Source of the DNA: Bradyrhizobium sp. 195
GTDB lineage: Bacteria > Pseudomonadota > Alphaproteobacteria > Rhizobiales > Xanthobacteraceae
Reading direction: 5' to 3'
Assembly: GCF_023101665.1 (NCBI RefSeq)
Contig: NZ_CP082161.1
Location: forward strand, 4,092,001 to 4,156,000
DNA: 64,000 nucleotides
In this document: positions 1-7,590 of the stretch, piece after piece
How the letters are laid out: every line of letters starts with the position of its first letter
Numbering within the stretch: the stretch's first letter is position 1
Notes under the pieces: model-generated
What the model was told of the DNA's origin: nothing
Database searches by the model: none
The model's input: only the letters and a program-made list of their open reading frames with translations
Position numbers and translations under genes: made by a program

Positions 1-638
1 CCGCTCCGGGACAGGCGGGCGAGCATCAGGGCCGCCGCCCGCGCGCCCAGGACGCCGCCAGGCCGGACGGCGAGGCTGCTCCCGCGGCCGAGGGCGCGCG
101 CCAGAAGCGTGCAGCGCGGCCGGCCGAGGACGGAGCGAAGGACGGCGCCAAGCCCGAGGGACAGGCATCGCCCGAGGGTCGCAAAGGCAAGCGCCGCGGC
201 AAGCCCGGGACCGAGGAGGCGCCGAAGGTCGACGCCGCCGCGCCAGCCACTGAAGAGAAGAAGAGCGAGCCAAAGCCCGACGCGGCCAAGGTCGAGTCCG
301 GCCGCGATGAGGCCAAGCCCGACAGCGGCAAGGCGCCCGAGAAGCCGGTTGAGGCCAAGCCGGACAGCGCCAAGGTCGAGCCCCGCGGCAGCGAAGCTCC
401 GGCACTGCGGTCCGATCCGGTCCCGCCGGTGACACCGGCGGCCCCAGCCGCCGCGAAGTCTGCCGAGCCGGCCGCTCCCACGCCGGCGGAGGAGGCTGCT
501 CCGAAGCCGGCTGCGCCTGCGGCCAGCTCCGAACCGGCGGCCAAACCACAGGAGCCGGCGCCGCCCGCGACCGCTGCGGCCCCGCCCGCAGCGCCAGCTG
601 GGTCGTCCGGTCCGCCGGCACCGCCGATCTCGCGCTAA
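1..638 (+). CDS. C-terminal tail of a low-complexity Ala/Pro/Lys/Glu-rich protein (5' partial)
   Basis: The reading frame is open from the first bases of the window to a TAA at 636-638, giving about 211 residues. The tail is almost entirely Ala, Pro, Lys, Glu and Gly with blocks such as PEGRKGKRRGKPG followed by alternating Ala-Pro stretches, so it is a disordered basic-then-acidic tail rather than a folded domain. Tails of this kind occur on RNA helicases and RNase E in this group, but nothing here identifies the family because the folded part lies upstream of the window. A strong GC hairpin follows the stop. The overlapping antisense frame is also open but is explained by GC bias. Confidence concerns that it is coding, not what it does. 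Confidence 0.6.
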   Translation, partial: APGQAGEHQGRRPRAQDAARPDGEAAPAAEGARQKRAARPAEDGAKDGAKPEGQASPEGRKGKRRGKPGTEEAPKVDAAAPATEEKKSEPKPDAAKVESGRDEAKPDSGKAPEKPVEAKPDSAKVEPRGSEAPALRSDPVPPVTPAAPAAAKSAEPAAPTPAEEAAPKPAAPAASSEPAAKPQEPAPPATAAAPPAAPAGSSGPPAPPISR

Positions 639-661
639 GCCAGCTATTTTTTGATCGATCA

Positions 662-690
662 GCGGGGGCCGCGTTCATCGCGGCCCCCGC
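662..690 (+). terminator. GC-rich hairpin after the first gene
   Basis: A perfect 12-bp stem (662-673 paired with 679-690) with a 5-nt loop sits 24 bases after the stop codon. A T-run lies just before rather than after the stem, so it is a weak intrinsic terminator or an mRNA 3'-end stabiliser. Confidence 0.55.
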
Positions 691-706
691 CTTGTGCGAC
701 CACGAT

Positions 707-734
707 TAGAGTATTACTCTAGAGTTGTGCTCTA
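707..734 (+). promoter_or_regulatory. Double palindromic operator upstream of the TetR gene
   Basis: Two adjoining palindromes share the central TA: TAGAGT-3 nt-ACTCTA (707-721) and TAGAG-5 nt-CTCTA (720-734). The junction itself (717-726) is a perfect 10-bp palindrome. The array ends inside the ribosome binding site of the TetR gene, which is the usual arrangement for autorepression. That the TetR binds here is inference from position and symmetry. Confidence 0.65.
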
Positions 735-744
735 GGAGGTGTCG

Positions 745-1341
745 ATGACGGCGAGCGTGCGAGACGACCTGTTGGCAGCCGGGCTGATCGTGTTCGACCG
801 CGTCGGCTTCGAGGCTGCGACAGTCGCCGCGATCCGCACCCGGGCGCGCGCCTCCAATGGCAGTTTCTTTCATGCCTTCGGCTCGAAGAAAGAGCTCGCC
901 GGTGCGCTGTTCCTGGAGGTCTTGCAGCACTATCACGCCGCGGTGCTCGCGGCGCTCGATCCGGTGCCCGATGCAGAGCAGGGCATCGATCGCCTGATCT
1001 GGGCGCATCTCGACTGGGTCGTGACCAGCCGGCGCGAGGCGCGCTATCTCTTCGAGATTTCCCGGAGCGAGTGGGGCGAGGATTTGCGCGACGCCCAGCG
1101 CGCGCAGAATGCGCGCCTTGCCGAGGGTATCGAGCGCTGGCGTGCGCCACTGGTTGCAAGCGGCGAACTCTTGCGGATGAAACCGGTGATGTTCGTCAGC
1201 CAGCTGATCGGCCCGGCTCAGATTTTCTGCCGCGCCTTCCTGTCGGGACGCGACCGCACCGATCCGCGCAGCGAGGCCGACACGCTGATCGCCTGCGCCA
1301 TCCGTGCGCTACGGCCACCCGATCGCATCAACAAGCAATAA
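745..1341 (+). CDS. TetR/AcrR-family transcriptional regulator
   Basis: A 198-residue regulator with an N-terminal TetR helix-turn-helix (residues about 8-55, containing SNGSFFHAFGSKKELAGALF, the typical recognition-helix region) and a helical ligand domain. The ATG at 745 is preferred over an in-frame GTG at 739 because AGGAG (734-738) lies six bases upstream of it. The gene lies 11 bases before a thioesterase gene and probably forms a two-gene operon with it. A double palindrome covers the region just upstream, suggesting autoregulation. The ligand may be an acyl-CoA or aromatic compound given the thioesterase partner, but this is inferred from context only. Confidence 0.88.
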   Translation: MTASVRDDLLAAGLIVFDRVGFEAATVAAIRTRARASNGSFFHAFGSKKELAGALFLEVLQHYHAAVLAALDPVPDAEQGIDRLIWAHLDWVVTSRREARYLFEISRSEWGEDLRDAQRAQNARLAEGIERWRAPLVASGELLRMKPVMFVSQLIGPAQIFCRAFLSGRDRTDPRSEADTLIACAIRALRPPDRINKQ

Positions 1342-1352
1342 GGAGAGACTGC

Positions 1353-1820
1353 ATGCGCGCCGAAGCAGATCCCGAATTCGCAGCCCTTGCCGAGCACATC
1401 CAAGCCAATGTCGGTCGGCAGGGCTTCATGAACCTGGTCGGCGCCGAGCTCTCGGAATTGTCGCGCGGCACCTGCACGATTGCCGTGGATCGCCGGCCGG
1501 AGTTGCTGCAGCAGCACGGCTTCTTCCACGGCGGCGTGACCGCCTTCCTGGTCGACAACGCCACCACGATCGCAGCCGCCACCTCGCGCGGCCAGCCGGC
1601 GCTGACGGCGGAATACAAGCTCAATCTGTTGTCGCCTGCGGTCGGCGAGAAACTGATCTGCCGTGCCAGGGTGATCAAGCCGGGCCGTCAGGTATCGGTG
1701 GTTGCGGCCGACGTGTTCTGCGTCAGCGACGGTGTCGAGAAGCACACGGCAACGGCGCTGGCCTCGATCGCGATGTTGAGCGAGGACGTCGCCGTGAAAA
1801 CGAAAAGCCCGGCCGCCTGA
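1353..1820 (+). CDS. PaaI-like hotdog-fold thioesterase
   Basis: A 155-residue protein. The segment HGGVTAFLVDNATTIAAAT (residues about 58-76) is the HGG-x-x-x-x-x-D catalytic helix signature of the PaaI/4-hydroxybenzoyl-CoA thioesterase hotdog family, and the following strands (TAEYKLNLLSPA) match the same fold. Such enzymes hydrolyse acyl-CoA thioesters, often of phenylacetate or other aromatic acids, in the cytoplasm. The start at 1353 follows AAGGAGAG; longer in-frame versions run into the TetR gene. It is probably co-transcribed with and controlled by the TetR upstream. Its 3' end overlaps the bidirectional hairpin shared with rplI. Confidence 0.85.
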   Translation: MRAEADPEFAALAEHIQANVGRQGFMNLVGAELSELSRGTCTIAVDRRPELLQQHGFFHGGVTAFLVDNATTIAAATSRGQPALTAEYKLNLLSPAVGEKLICRARVIKPGRQVSVVAADVFCVSDGVEKHTATALASIAMLSEDVAVKTKSPAA

Positions 1821-1833
1821 GGCAGCCGGGCTT
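1805..1833 (-). terminator. Terminator of the rpsF-rpsR-DUF2232-rplI operon
   Basis: A 9-bp stem (AAGCCCGGC 1805-1813 with 1825-1833) separated by 11 nt. Read on the minus strand the stem is followed by TTTTCGTTTTC, a good intrinsic terminator for rplI. It overlaps the stop of the convergent thioesterase gene. Confidence 0.7.
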
Positions 1834-1857
1834 CGCTGTCTCGCGCGAATGCGAGGC

Positions 1858-2457
1858 TTACTTCTCTTCCGCGGCCGGCGCCGGCTCGGCTTCGTCGTGC
1901 TCGGCTTCCGGATCGAAGAACTCGCCGGCAGCGGCGATCGCCTCGGCGGCCGCGTCGCGGTCCTCGTTGCGGGTCGAGATGTCCTCGCCGCGGTTGATGC
2001 GCTCGGCCTCGTCCTGGCTGCGCGCGACCGTGACGGTGATCTCGACTTCGACCTCGGGGTGAACGGCAACCGTGACCGTGTGCTTGCCGATGGTCTTGAT
2101 CGGCGCGTCGAGCTGCACCTGCGGACGGTCGAGGTGGACGCCGTCGGCCTCGAACGCCATGACGATGTCGCGCACCGTGACCGAGCCGAACAGCTGGCCG
2201 GCTTCGGAGGCCTGGCGGATCACGATGATGTTCTTGCCTTCGATCTTCTCGGCGACCTTGGACGCCTCGCCCTTGGCCTGGAGGTTGCGGGCCTCGAGCT
2301 CGGCCTTCATGCCGTCATACTTGGAACGGTTGTCGGCGGTGGCGCGCAATGCCTTGCCGCGCTTGAGCAGGAAATTGCGGGCATAGCCGTCGCGAACCTT
2401 CACGACTTCGCCCATCTGGCCGAGCTTGTTGACGCGTTCCAGCAAAATGACTTCCAT
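1858..2457 (-). CDS. rplI: 50S ribosomal protein L9
   Basis: A 199-residue protein beginning [19 protein letters not shown] with the characteristic L9 N-terminal 23S rRNA-binding domain ([13 protein letters not shown]), the long connecting helix and the C-terminal domain ([22 protein letters not shown]). It carries an extra acidic Ala/Glu tail of about 45 residues not present in E. coli L9 but common in this bacterial group. AGGAG lies ahead of the ATG at 2457. The open frame continues upstream without a stop, but the rplI start is unambiguous from conservation. Last gene of the S6-S18-L9 cluster. Confidence 0.97.
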   Translation of the reverse strand: MEVILLERVNKLGQMGEVVKVRDGYARNFLLKRGKALRATADNRSKYDGMKAELEARNLQAKGEASKVAEKIEGKNIIVIRQASEAGQLFGSVTVRDIVMAFEADGVHLDRPQVQLDAPIKTIGKHTVTVAVHPEVEVEITVTVARSQDEAERINRGEDISTRNEDRDAAAEAIAAAGEFFDPEAEHDEAEPAPAAEEK

Positions 2458-2507
2458 ATTCGTTCTCCTTTTGAAGTGGTTTGTAGGTTTCAGTTCCGGT
2501 GGTTGAC

Positions 2508-3485
2508 TTAAGGGGTCGGCAGTGGCGGCGGCTGCCGGCTGCGCAGGAAACGCTCGCGGAAGCCGAACACGGCATCCGCAAGGCCGAGGATCACCATCGC
2601 GATCACAGGCCATCCGAACACGACCACGACGGCGTAGGTGGAGCCGAGCCAGAACGTGCGGCTCTTCAGCGCCAGGGTGAGCGTATGCAGCACGGCAAAG
2701 CCGGTCAGCGCATAACCCATCATCAGCGCGGCCGCGGTGATCTGCGCGACGATCGCGAGCAGCCCGCCGGTGAAGCAGAAGGCGAGCGCGATGCAGAGCG
2801 CGACCAGCGTCATCGGCGGCAGCTCCGCCGTCATCATGTCCGGCCACGGACGCCGCAGCCGGCCCGACGTCGCGGTGATCTTGGCGCTGAGCCAGAGGTT
2901 GAGGGTCAGCGTCATCATCGCGATGATGGTGGCCCCGGCCGGTGCGATGCGCACCAGCGCGTCGACGAGCTGACCGGCTTCGCCGGAGCTTTGCGGGTCG
3001 GTGGCCCGGAGGAGGCGCATCAGGCCGCGCCGCAGCGTGCCGAGGATGGTCTCGGCGTCGGTCCCGAGCGTGAGCAGGGCTGCGATCGTGGTCAGCGTGG
3101 CGAAGCCGGCGAGCCACAACAGGATGCGGCCGACCGGATACCATTCCAGCGGAGCCTCGGCGGGCGGTTCGGTGGCGGGGCCTGGCGCGTCATGTTCCGT
3201 CGGCCGGCTGAGCAGGACGAGATGGCCGAGCCACCACGCCGGCAGCGCGACGGTGACGGCGAAGGCGATGCAATAGGGCAGGCCGAACAGGGCGCCGAGG
3301 CCGATCGCAGCAGCGATGCCGCCGAGGCTCGCGCATAGCGGTCCCCAGCCGATCGCGGCGACCATCAGCGGCAGCGGTGCAAGATAGAACAGGACGAGCG
3401 AGATCAGCGCGCCCGAAATGATCGAGGCGAACATCAGGGCCGACGCAGCGCCGGCGATCAGGGCTATCAGCACAAAGGCCATCAT
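2508..3485 (-). CDS. DUF2232 multi-pass membrane protein
   Basis: A 325-residue hydrophobic protein with about eight predicted membrane segments and a short Pro-rich C-terminus. A DUF2232 membrane protein between rpsR and rplI is the standard arrangement in rhizobia and relatives; its molecular function is unknown to me. The start is placed at the tandem ATGs at 3485/3482 because the 36 upstream in-frame residues are charged, unconserved in appearance and overlap a terminator hairpin. There is an AGGGAG about 15 bases upstream, a rather distant ribosome binding site. It is 50 bases upstream of rplI and probably shares its transcript. Confidence 0.85.
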   Translation of the reverse strand: MMAFVLIALIAGAASALMFASIISGALISLVLFYLAPLPLMVAAIGWGPLCASLGGIAAAIGLGALFGLPYCIAFAVTVALPAWWLGHLVLLSRPTEHDAPGPATEPPAEAPLEWYPVGRILLWLAGFATLTTIAALLTLGTDAETILGTLRRGLMRLLRATDPQSSGEAGQLVDALVRIAPAGATIIAMMTLTLNLWLSAKITATSGRLRRPWPDMMTAELPPMTLVALCIALAFCFTGGLLAIVAQITAAALMMGYALTGFAVLHTLTLALKSRTFWLGSTYAVVVVFGWPVIAMVILGLADAVFGFRERFLRSRQPPPLPTP

Positions 3486-3570
3486 CAGCTGTCCCGCTCC
3501 CTTCGAGCGGTTAGAGGCATCTCGCCCCAACCATCGGCAACCGGACGACCCGGAAGCCTTATGAGTTCGA

Positions 3571-3606
3571 AAAAGTCGCGACCGGCGGCTCAAGGGCCGC
3601 CGGTCG
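3571..3606 (-). terminator. Terminator or attenuator after rpsR
   Basis: An 11-bp perfect stem (3579-3589 with 3596-3606) with a 6-nt loop; on the minus strand it is followed shortly by CTTTTTC. It starts 12 bases after the rpsR stop, so it probably reduces transcription from the ribosomal genes into DUF2232 and rplI. Confidence 0.7.
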
Positions 3607-3617
3607 AATTGGTCGTG

Positions 3618-3857
3618 TTAGCGAATGACGTAGGGCAACAGGCCCAGGAACCGCGCGCGCTTGATGGCGCGGGCGAGCTCACGCTGCTTCTTCGCGGACA
3701 CCGCCGTGATGCGGCTCGGCACGATCTTGCCGCGCTCGGAGACGTAACGCATCAGCAGCTTGGAGTCCTTGTAGTCGATCTTCGGAGCATTGGCGCCCGT
3801 GAACGGGCAGCTCTTGCGACGACGGAAAAACGGGCGGCGTGCACCAGCTTCAGCCAT
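3618..3857 (-). CDS. rpsR: 30S ribosomal protein S18
   Basis: A 79-residue protein with the S18 core [10 protein letters not shown] near the N-terminus and the conserved [36 protein letters not shown] region that contacts S6 and 16S rRNA in the platform. The length is normal for the family. It begins 5 bases after rpsF and is translated from the same mRNA. A strong hairpin terminator follows. Confidence 0.98.
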   Translation of the reverse strand: MAEAGARRPFFRRRKSCPFTGANAPKIDYKDSKLLMRYVSERGKIVPSRITAVSAKKQRELARAIKRARFLGLLPYVIR

Positions 3858-3862
3858 TGTTC

Positions 3863-4366
3863 TTACTCCCCATCCGTCGTCGTGGTTTCAGCTTCTTCGC
3901 GCGGACGGCGCGGGCCGCGGTCGCCGCGGAAGCCACCACCGTCGCGATCGCCACCACGGAAACCGCCCTCGCGGTCGCCACGGAAGCCACCTTCACGCTC
4001 GCCGCGGAAGCCGCCGCCACGATCGTCACGCTCGCGATCACGGTCGGCCTTGCGCATCATCGCGGACGGGCCTTCCTCGAGCTCCTCGACGCGGACGCTG
4101 AGATAGCGGATCACGTCTTCGCTGATGCGCTCCTGGCGCTCGATCTCGGCGATCGCCGCGGACGGCGCGTCGATGTTGAGCAGCACGAAGTGCGCCTTGC
4201 GGTTCTTGTTCATGCGGTAGGTGAGGGAGCGCACGCCCCAATTCTCGGTCTTGGTGACCTTGCCGCCGAGACCCTCGACGATGCCGGTCATCTGCGCAGT
4301 CAGCTCTTCGACCTGCTGCGTGCTCGCGTCCTGACGCGCGAGAAAAACATGCTCATAAAGAGCCAT
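3863..4366 (-). CDS. rpsF: 30S ribosomal protein S6 with RG-rich C-terminal repeats
   Basis: A 167-residue protein. Residues 1-95 are the S6 ferredoxin-like domain ([46 protein letters not shown]). Residues about 107-151 are a low-complexity tail of Arg-Asp and four copies of GFRG(D/E)R-like units, followed by a short acidic end. E. coli S6 also has a C-terminal extension, but of glutamates; here it is Gly/Arg-rich, a composition that usually binds RNA. The ATG at 4366 follows GAAAGGA; a nine-residue in-frame upstream extension is rejected because it would overlap that site. First gene of the S6-S18 operon. Confidence 0.97.
   Translation of the reverse strand: MALYEHVFLARQDASTQQVEELTAQMTGIVEGLGGKVTKTENWGVRSLTYRMNKNRKAHFVLLNIDAPSAAIAEIERQERISEDVIRYLSVRVEELEEGPSAMMRKADRDRERDDRGGGFRGEREGGFRGDREGGFRGGDRDGGGFRGDRGPRRPREEAETTTTDGE
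3914..4018 (-). repeat. Degenerate tandem repeat encoding GFRG(D/E)R units in rpsF
   Basis: About four imperfect copies of an 18-27 base unit encode the Gly-Phe-Arg-Gly tail of S6 (residues 117-151). Codon choice differs between copies, so the amino-acid pattern is maintained rather than recently duplicated. Confidence 0.7.
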
Positions 4367-4557
4367 GGTGGTCCTTTCCTCATGTTGGCGCATCGCCCGG
4401 CGTCAAGCCCTTAAGAGGCCTTCGGAAAGGACTCTGGGATTAAGCTCAGAAGGCGGAAACACGGGACGACGGGCCGACTGGCCCTGCCACACCAAAATCA
4501 CGAATGATTTGCTGAGACCGTCCGTTCAGCTCCCGGCCGGGGTCTGCGGATGCGCGC

Positions 4558-4585
4558 CTTATACGGATTTTGGCTGACTTGGCAA
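4558..4585 (-). promoter_or_regulatory. Predicted sigma-70-type promoter of the rpsF operon
   Basis: On the minus strand TTGCCA (4585-4580), a 16-base spacer and TATAAG (4563-4558) make a near-consensus promoter. It leaves a leader of about 185 bases before the rpsF ATG, long enough for an S6:S18-binding autoregulatory structure, which I could not verify by eye. Confidence 0.6.
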
Positions 4586-4655
4586 GGTTGGAGCGCCCCG
4601 TTTTCGGCCCGACGATGCCGGTATGGGGCGGCCGAGCCCGTCCTCCCGTACCAGC

Positions 4656-4684
4656 TTGACCTATTTGTTTGTATGTCATACAAA
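4656..4684 (+). promoter_or_regulatory. TetR promoter with overlapping operator
   Basis: TTGACC (4656-4661), 17 bases, then TACAAA (4679-4684) form a plausible promoter. The perfect palindrome TTTGTATG-T-CATACAAA (4668-4684) covers the spacer and -10, so a bound repressor would block it. GGGAGGTG and an ATG follow at 4694-4707. That the adjacent TetR binds it is inferred. Confidence 0.65.
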
Positions 4685-4793
4685 TAACTGGTCGGGAGGT
4701 GCTGATGACGGGTGATCGGTCCAGGCTCCGTTTGAGGCGTCGGCAGGCGACCCCAAGCACGCCGCGCGAGCCACACGATCGGCCGGTCGCAAG

Positions 4794-5411
4794 ATGCGCT
4801 CGCTGCTGCTGGATGCTGCGAGCCCGCTATTTCGGGAGCGGGGGCTGTCTGGCACGGCGATCACCGACATCGCCGCCGCCGCGGACGCGTTCCCGAGCCA
4901 GATCACCTATTACTTCCGCACCAAGGAGGCGCTGTTCGTCGAATGCGCCTGCCGCGAGCTGCTGTATCTGGCGCGTGCCACCGAGCGGGCGGCCTTGAAG
5001 GCGCGCACGCCGTGGGACTACACGCAGGCGCTGGCACAGACGGTGACGGCGAGCGATTCAGTCGCCTTCTTCGCCGAAGCGCTGACATTGACGCGGCGTC
5101 GCCAGGATCTTGCACCGCTCGTCGAGCGCACGATCGAGCGTCTGCACGGCGAAGGCGCGCGCGCCTATGCGAGCCAGGTGGCGCGGCACGGCTGGCGCTC
5201 GCTGCGCGCGCCCGACGAAAGCTCGCGGCGGTTCTGGGCCGTCGCCATCGGCGTCATTCTCGAAGGCTATGCGATGGGCCGCTCGCCCGAGGCGCTCTGC
5301 GCCGAGATGCTTCGCGTGCTCGGCGAGCAGGCGAAATCCACGGGCGATGCCGCGCGCCTGCGTCTCGTCGAGGACGGCGAGGCATCAAACAATTCGAATG
5401 AGGAGGGTTAG
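4794..5411 (+). CDS. TetR-family regulator of the adjacent desaturase; N-terminus probably frameshifted
   Basis: The continuous frame from ATG 4794 encodes 205 residues with a TetR helix-turn-helix close to the start (LFRERGLSGTAITDIAAAADAF, then ITYYFRTKEALFVECA) and a ligand domain. This ATG has no ribosome binding site. A good one (GGGAGGTG) precedes an ATG at 4705 in another frame, and the frame of the regulator stays open upstream to a TGA at 4713-4715. One missing base near 4713 would join the two and add about 30 residues. So the gene is either frameshifted at its start or the assembly has an error there. It is followed after 3 bases by the desaturase gene, and a palindromic operator overlaps its promoter, the arrangement of DesT-like fatty-acid regulators. 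Confidence 0.82.
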   Translation: MRSLLLDAASPLFRERGLSGTAITDIAAAADAFPSQITYYFRTKEALFVECACRELLYLARATERAALKARTPWDYTQALAQTVTASDSVAFFAEALTLTRRRQDLAPLVERTIERLHGEGARAYASQVARHGWRSLRAPDESSRRFWAVAIGVILEGYAMGRSPEALCAEMLRVLGEQAKSTGDAARLRLVEDGEASNNSNEEG

Positions 5412-5414
5412 GCC

Positions 5415-6440
5415 ATGACCGCGCTACGCATGCGTGCCCGCGATTTCCTGACCGACGATCAACTCGCCGACGTGCGCGAGCGCGTGACGTGGAAGGGCGT
5501 CGCGTTGATCGCCCATGCCTGGGCGCTAATCATTGGCGCGATCGCCTTGGTCGCGTGGTGGCCCAATCCGATCACCTATATCCTGGCCGTTGCCATCATC
5601 GGCTCGCGCCAGCTGGGCCTTTCGATCCTGATGCATGACGGTGCCCATGGCTGCCTGTCCGCCGATGAAAAAACCAATCTGACGCTGAGCCAGTGGTTTT
5701 GTGCTTATCCGCTGTTCGCGGAGACGCGCAGCTACCGGCGTTACCACCTTCAGCACCATGCGCGCACGCAGCAGGAGGACGATCCCGATCTCGTGCTGTC
5801 GGCGCCGTTTCCGATTACGAAGCTGAGCTACCGCCGCAAGTTCATTCGCGACATCACCGGACAGACCGGCTACCAGCAGCGCAAGGCGCAGCTGCTCAAC
5901 GCGCTCGGCTCGAAGGACTGGCCGTGGCGCCAGCGCCTGGCGCATTTCCGGGACAAGCTGGGTCCGCAATGCATCGTCAATGCCGTGATGTTCGCCGCGC
6001 TTGCGGCCGCCGGCGTGTGGTGGGCCTATCCGCTGCTATGGCTGGTGCCGCTGCTGACCTGGATGATGGTCATCACCCGGATCCGCAACATCGCCGAGCA
6101 CGCCGTGGTGCCCGACAGCAGCGATCCCTTGCGCAACACCCGCACCACCCGCGCCAATTTTCTGGAGCGGCTGTTCATCGCGCCTTACTACGTGAACTAC
6201 CACCTCGAGCATCATCTCTTGTTCTACGTGCCCTGCTACAATCTGCCGAAGGTCCATCGCCTGCTGAGCGCGAGCCGGCACGCGGGCCGCATGGAGGTGC
6301 AGCCGGGCTACGCCGCGGTGCTGCGGCTTGCGACTGCGAAGCCGAACCGCGATGACCGTCCGGGGCAACTGGTCAATAGCGCGCGCCGCGCGCAGGCAGG
6401 GGCGGAGGTCGACGCCAACCAGACGGCCGGCGGATTCTAG
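5415..6440 (+). CDS. Membrane fatty-acid desaturase
   Basis: A 341-residue integral membrane di-iron desaturase. The three histidine boxes are HDGAH (74-78), HLQHH (111-115) and HLEHH (263-267), with an extra AEHA at 227-230, as expected for the acyl-lipid desaturase superfamily. Hydrophobic segments at about 29-70 and 185-222 place the metal site on the cytoplasmic face. Strong AGGAGGG ribosome binding site; the ATG is three bases after the TetR stop, so the two are co-transcribed and presumably repressed together. The exact substrate (acyl chain position or carotenoid-like lipid) cannot be read from the sequence. The last 40 residues are hydrophilic and probably disordered. Confidence 0.9.
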   Translation: MTALRMRARDFLTDDQLADVRERVTWKGVALIAHAWALIIGAIALVAWWPNPITYILAVAIIGSRQLGLSILMHDGAHGCLSADEKTNLTLSQWFCAYPLFAETRSYRRYHLQHHARTQQEDDPDLVLSAPFPITKLSYRRKFIRDITGQTGYQQRKAQLLNALGSKDWPWRQRLAHFRDKLGPQCIVNAVMFAALAAAGVWWAYPLLWLVPLLTWMMVITRIRNIAEHAVVPDSSDPLRNTRTTRANFLERLFIAPYYVNYHLEHHLLFYVPCYNLPKVHRLLSASRHAGRMEVQPGYAAVLRLATAKPNRDDRPGQLVNSARRAQAGAEVDANQTAGGF

Positions 6441-6486
6441 CAAGCGGCATCTCCGGTTGAATGCTTGCCGAAGCTGCCATCTTGGC

Positions 6487-6514
6487 TTGACATTCCGGCC
6501 CCGGACAGTGTCTA
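6487..6514 (+). promoter_or_regulatory. Possible promoter of fabD-fabG
   Basis: A perfect TTGACA (6487-6492) lies about 120 bases before fabD, but the matching -10 region (around 6509-6516) is weak. It is the only recognisable promoter element in the 175-base gap. Confidence 0.4.
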
Positions 6515-6615
6515 CGGCCCCCTTTGGAGCATGATCGGGAACCAAGGCTCGGGCCGGACGTAGTTGGCTGCCGGGTTCTCGAAGACAACTGCTCGAGCGA
6601 TCCAGGGGAGCGCCG

Positions 6616-7575
6616 ATGACGGCAGCATTCACATTTCCGGGGCAGGGTTCCCAGGCGGTCGGCATGGGCAAGGCCCTGGCCGAGGCCTTTCCGGCGGCGC
6701 GCGCCGTGTTCGACGAGGTCGATGCCGCGCTTGGGGAGAAGCTGACGACGACCATCTGGGATGGTCCGGCCGAAACCCTCCAGCTCACCGAAAACGCCCA
6801 GCCGGCCCTGATGGCGGTGTCTGTCGCCACCCTGCGCGTTCTGGAGGCTGAGGCTGGATTTTCCGTGGGACGAGACGCGGCCTTCGTCGCCGGCCACTCG
6901 CTCGGCGAATATTCGGCGCTGGCTGCGGCCGGCAGCCTGACGATTTCGGATACCGCCCGTCTGCTTCGCATCCGCGGTCTCGCAATGCAAAAGGCGGTCC
7001 CGGTGGGCGCGGGCGCGATGGCCGCGCTGCTTGGTCTCGACTATGAGGCCGCCATGGAGGTCGCCAATGAAGCGGCCCAGGGGCAGGTCTGCCAAGCCGC
7101 CAACGACAATGGCGGCGGACAGGTGGTCGTCTCAGGCGACAAGGCCGCGGTCGATCGCGCCGTCGAGATCGCTAAGACCAAGGGCGCCAAGCGCGCGATG
7201 CTGCTGCCCGTGTCCGCCCCGTTCCATTGCAGACTGATGCAGCCGGCCGCGGATGCCATGGCGGAGGCGCTGTCGAAGGTCACGATCAAGGCGCCGGCCG
7301 CGCCGCTGGTGTCGAACGTGCTGGCGAGCGCCATCACCGATCCCGACGAGATCCGCCGTCGCCTGGTCGAGCAGGTCACCGGCACCGTGCGCTGGCGCGA
7401 GTCGGTTGCCTATATGGCAGGGCAGGGCGTTACCCGTTTCTTCGAGATCGGCGCCGGCAAGGTCCTGACGGGTCTCGTCAAGCGCATTGCGGACGGTGCC
7501 GTCGGCGTCGCGGTCGGCGGTCCCAACGATATTGCCGCCGCCAAGGATGCATTGGCCGCTGCGAAGCAGGCCTAG
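6616..7575 (+). CDS. fabD: Malonyl-CoA:acyl-carrier-protein transacylase
   Basis: A 319-residue cytoplasmic enzyme that moves malonyl groups from CoA to ACP, the step feeding fatty-acid elongation. The oxyanion motif GQGSQ is at 9-13, the nucleophile elbow GHSLGE at 93-98 (Ser95), the conserved Arg near 120 and the catalytic His204 in the VSAPFHC segment. The length fits the family. AGGGGAGC precedes the ATG. First gene of the fab cluster; fabG follows after 15 bases. Confidence 0.97.
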   Translation: MTAAFTFPGQGSQAVGMGKALAEAFPAARAVFDEVDAALGEKLTTTIWDGPAETLQLTENAQPALMAVSVATLRVLEAEAGFSVGRDAAFVAGHSLGEYSALAAAGSLTISDTARLLRIRGLAMQKAVPVGAGAMAALLGLDYEAAMEVANEAAQGQVCQAANDNGGGQVVVSGDKAAVDRAVEIAKTKGAKRAMLLPVSAPFHCRLMQPAADAMAEALSKVTIKAPAAPLVSNVLASAITDPDEIRRRLVEQVTGTVRWRESVAYMAGQGVTRFFEIGAGKVLTGLVKRIADGAVGVAVGGPNDIAAAKDALAAAKQA

Positions 7576-7590
7576 AGGAGTTTGTTACCG

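Larger units (their letters stand above)
4367..4793. other. Divergent regulatory region between rpsF and the TetR gene
   Basis: About 430 bases without a convincing gene. It holds a good minus-strand promoter for rpsF (4558-4585), a roughly 190-base rpsF leader, and the promoter/operator and probable original translation start (4705) of the TetR gene. The short open frames here have no ribosome binding site or coding character. Confidence 0.7.

Noticed and set aside
1858..3144. A 428-residue version of L9 fused to an upstream Arg-rich part
   Set aside because: The upstream part is the shadow of DUF2232 in another frame; the L9 start with AGGAG is clear.
4446..4776. Two overlapping minus-strand open frames before rpsF
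   Set aside because: They overlap the rpsF promoter and the TetR operator, have no ribosome binding site and no coding character.
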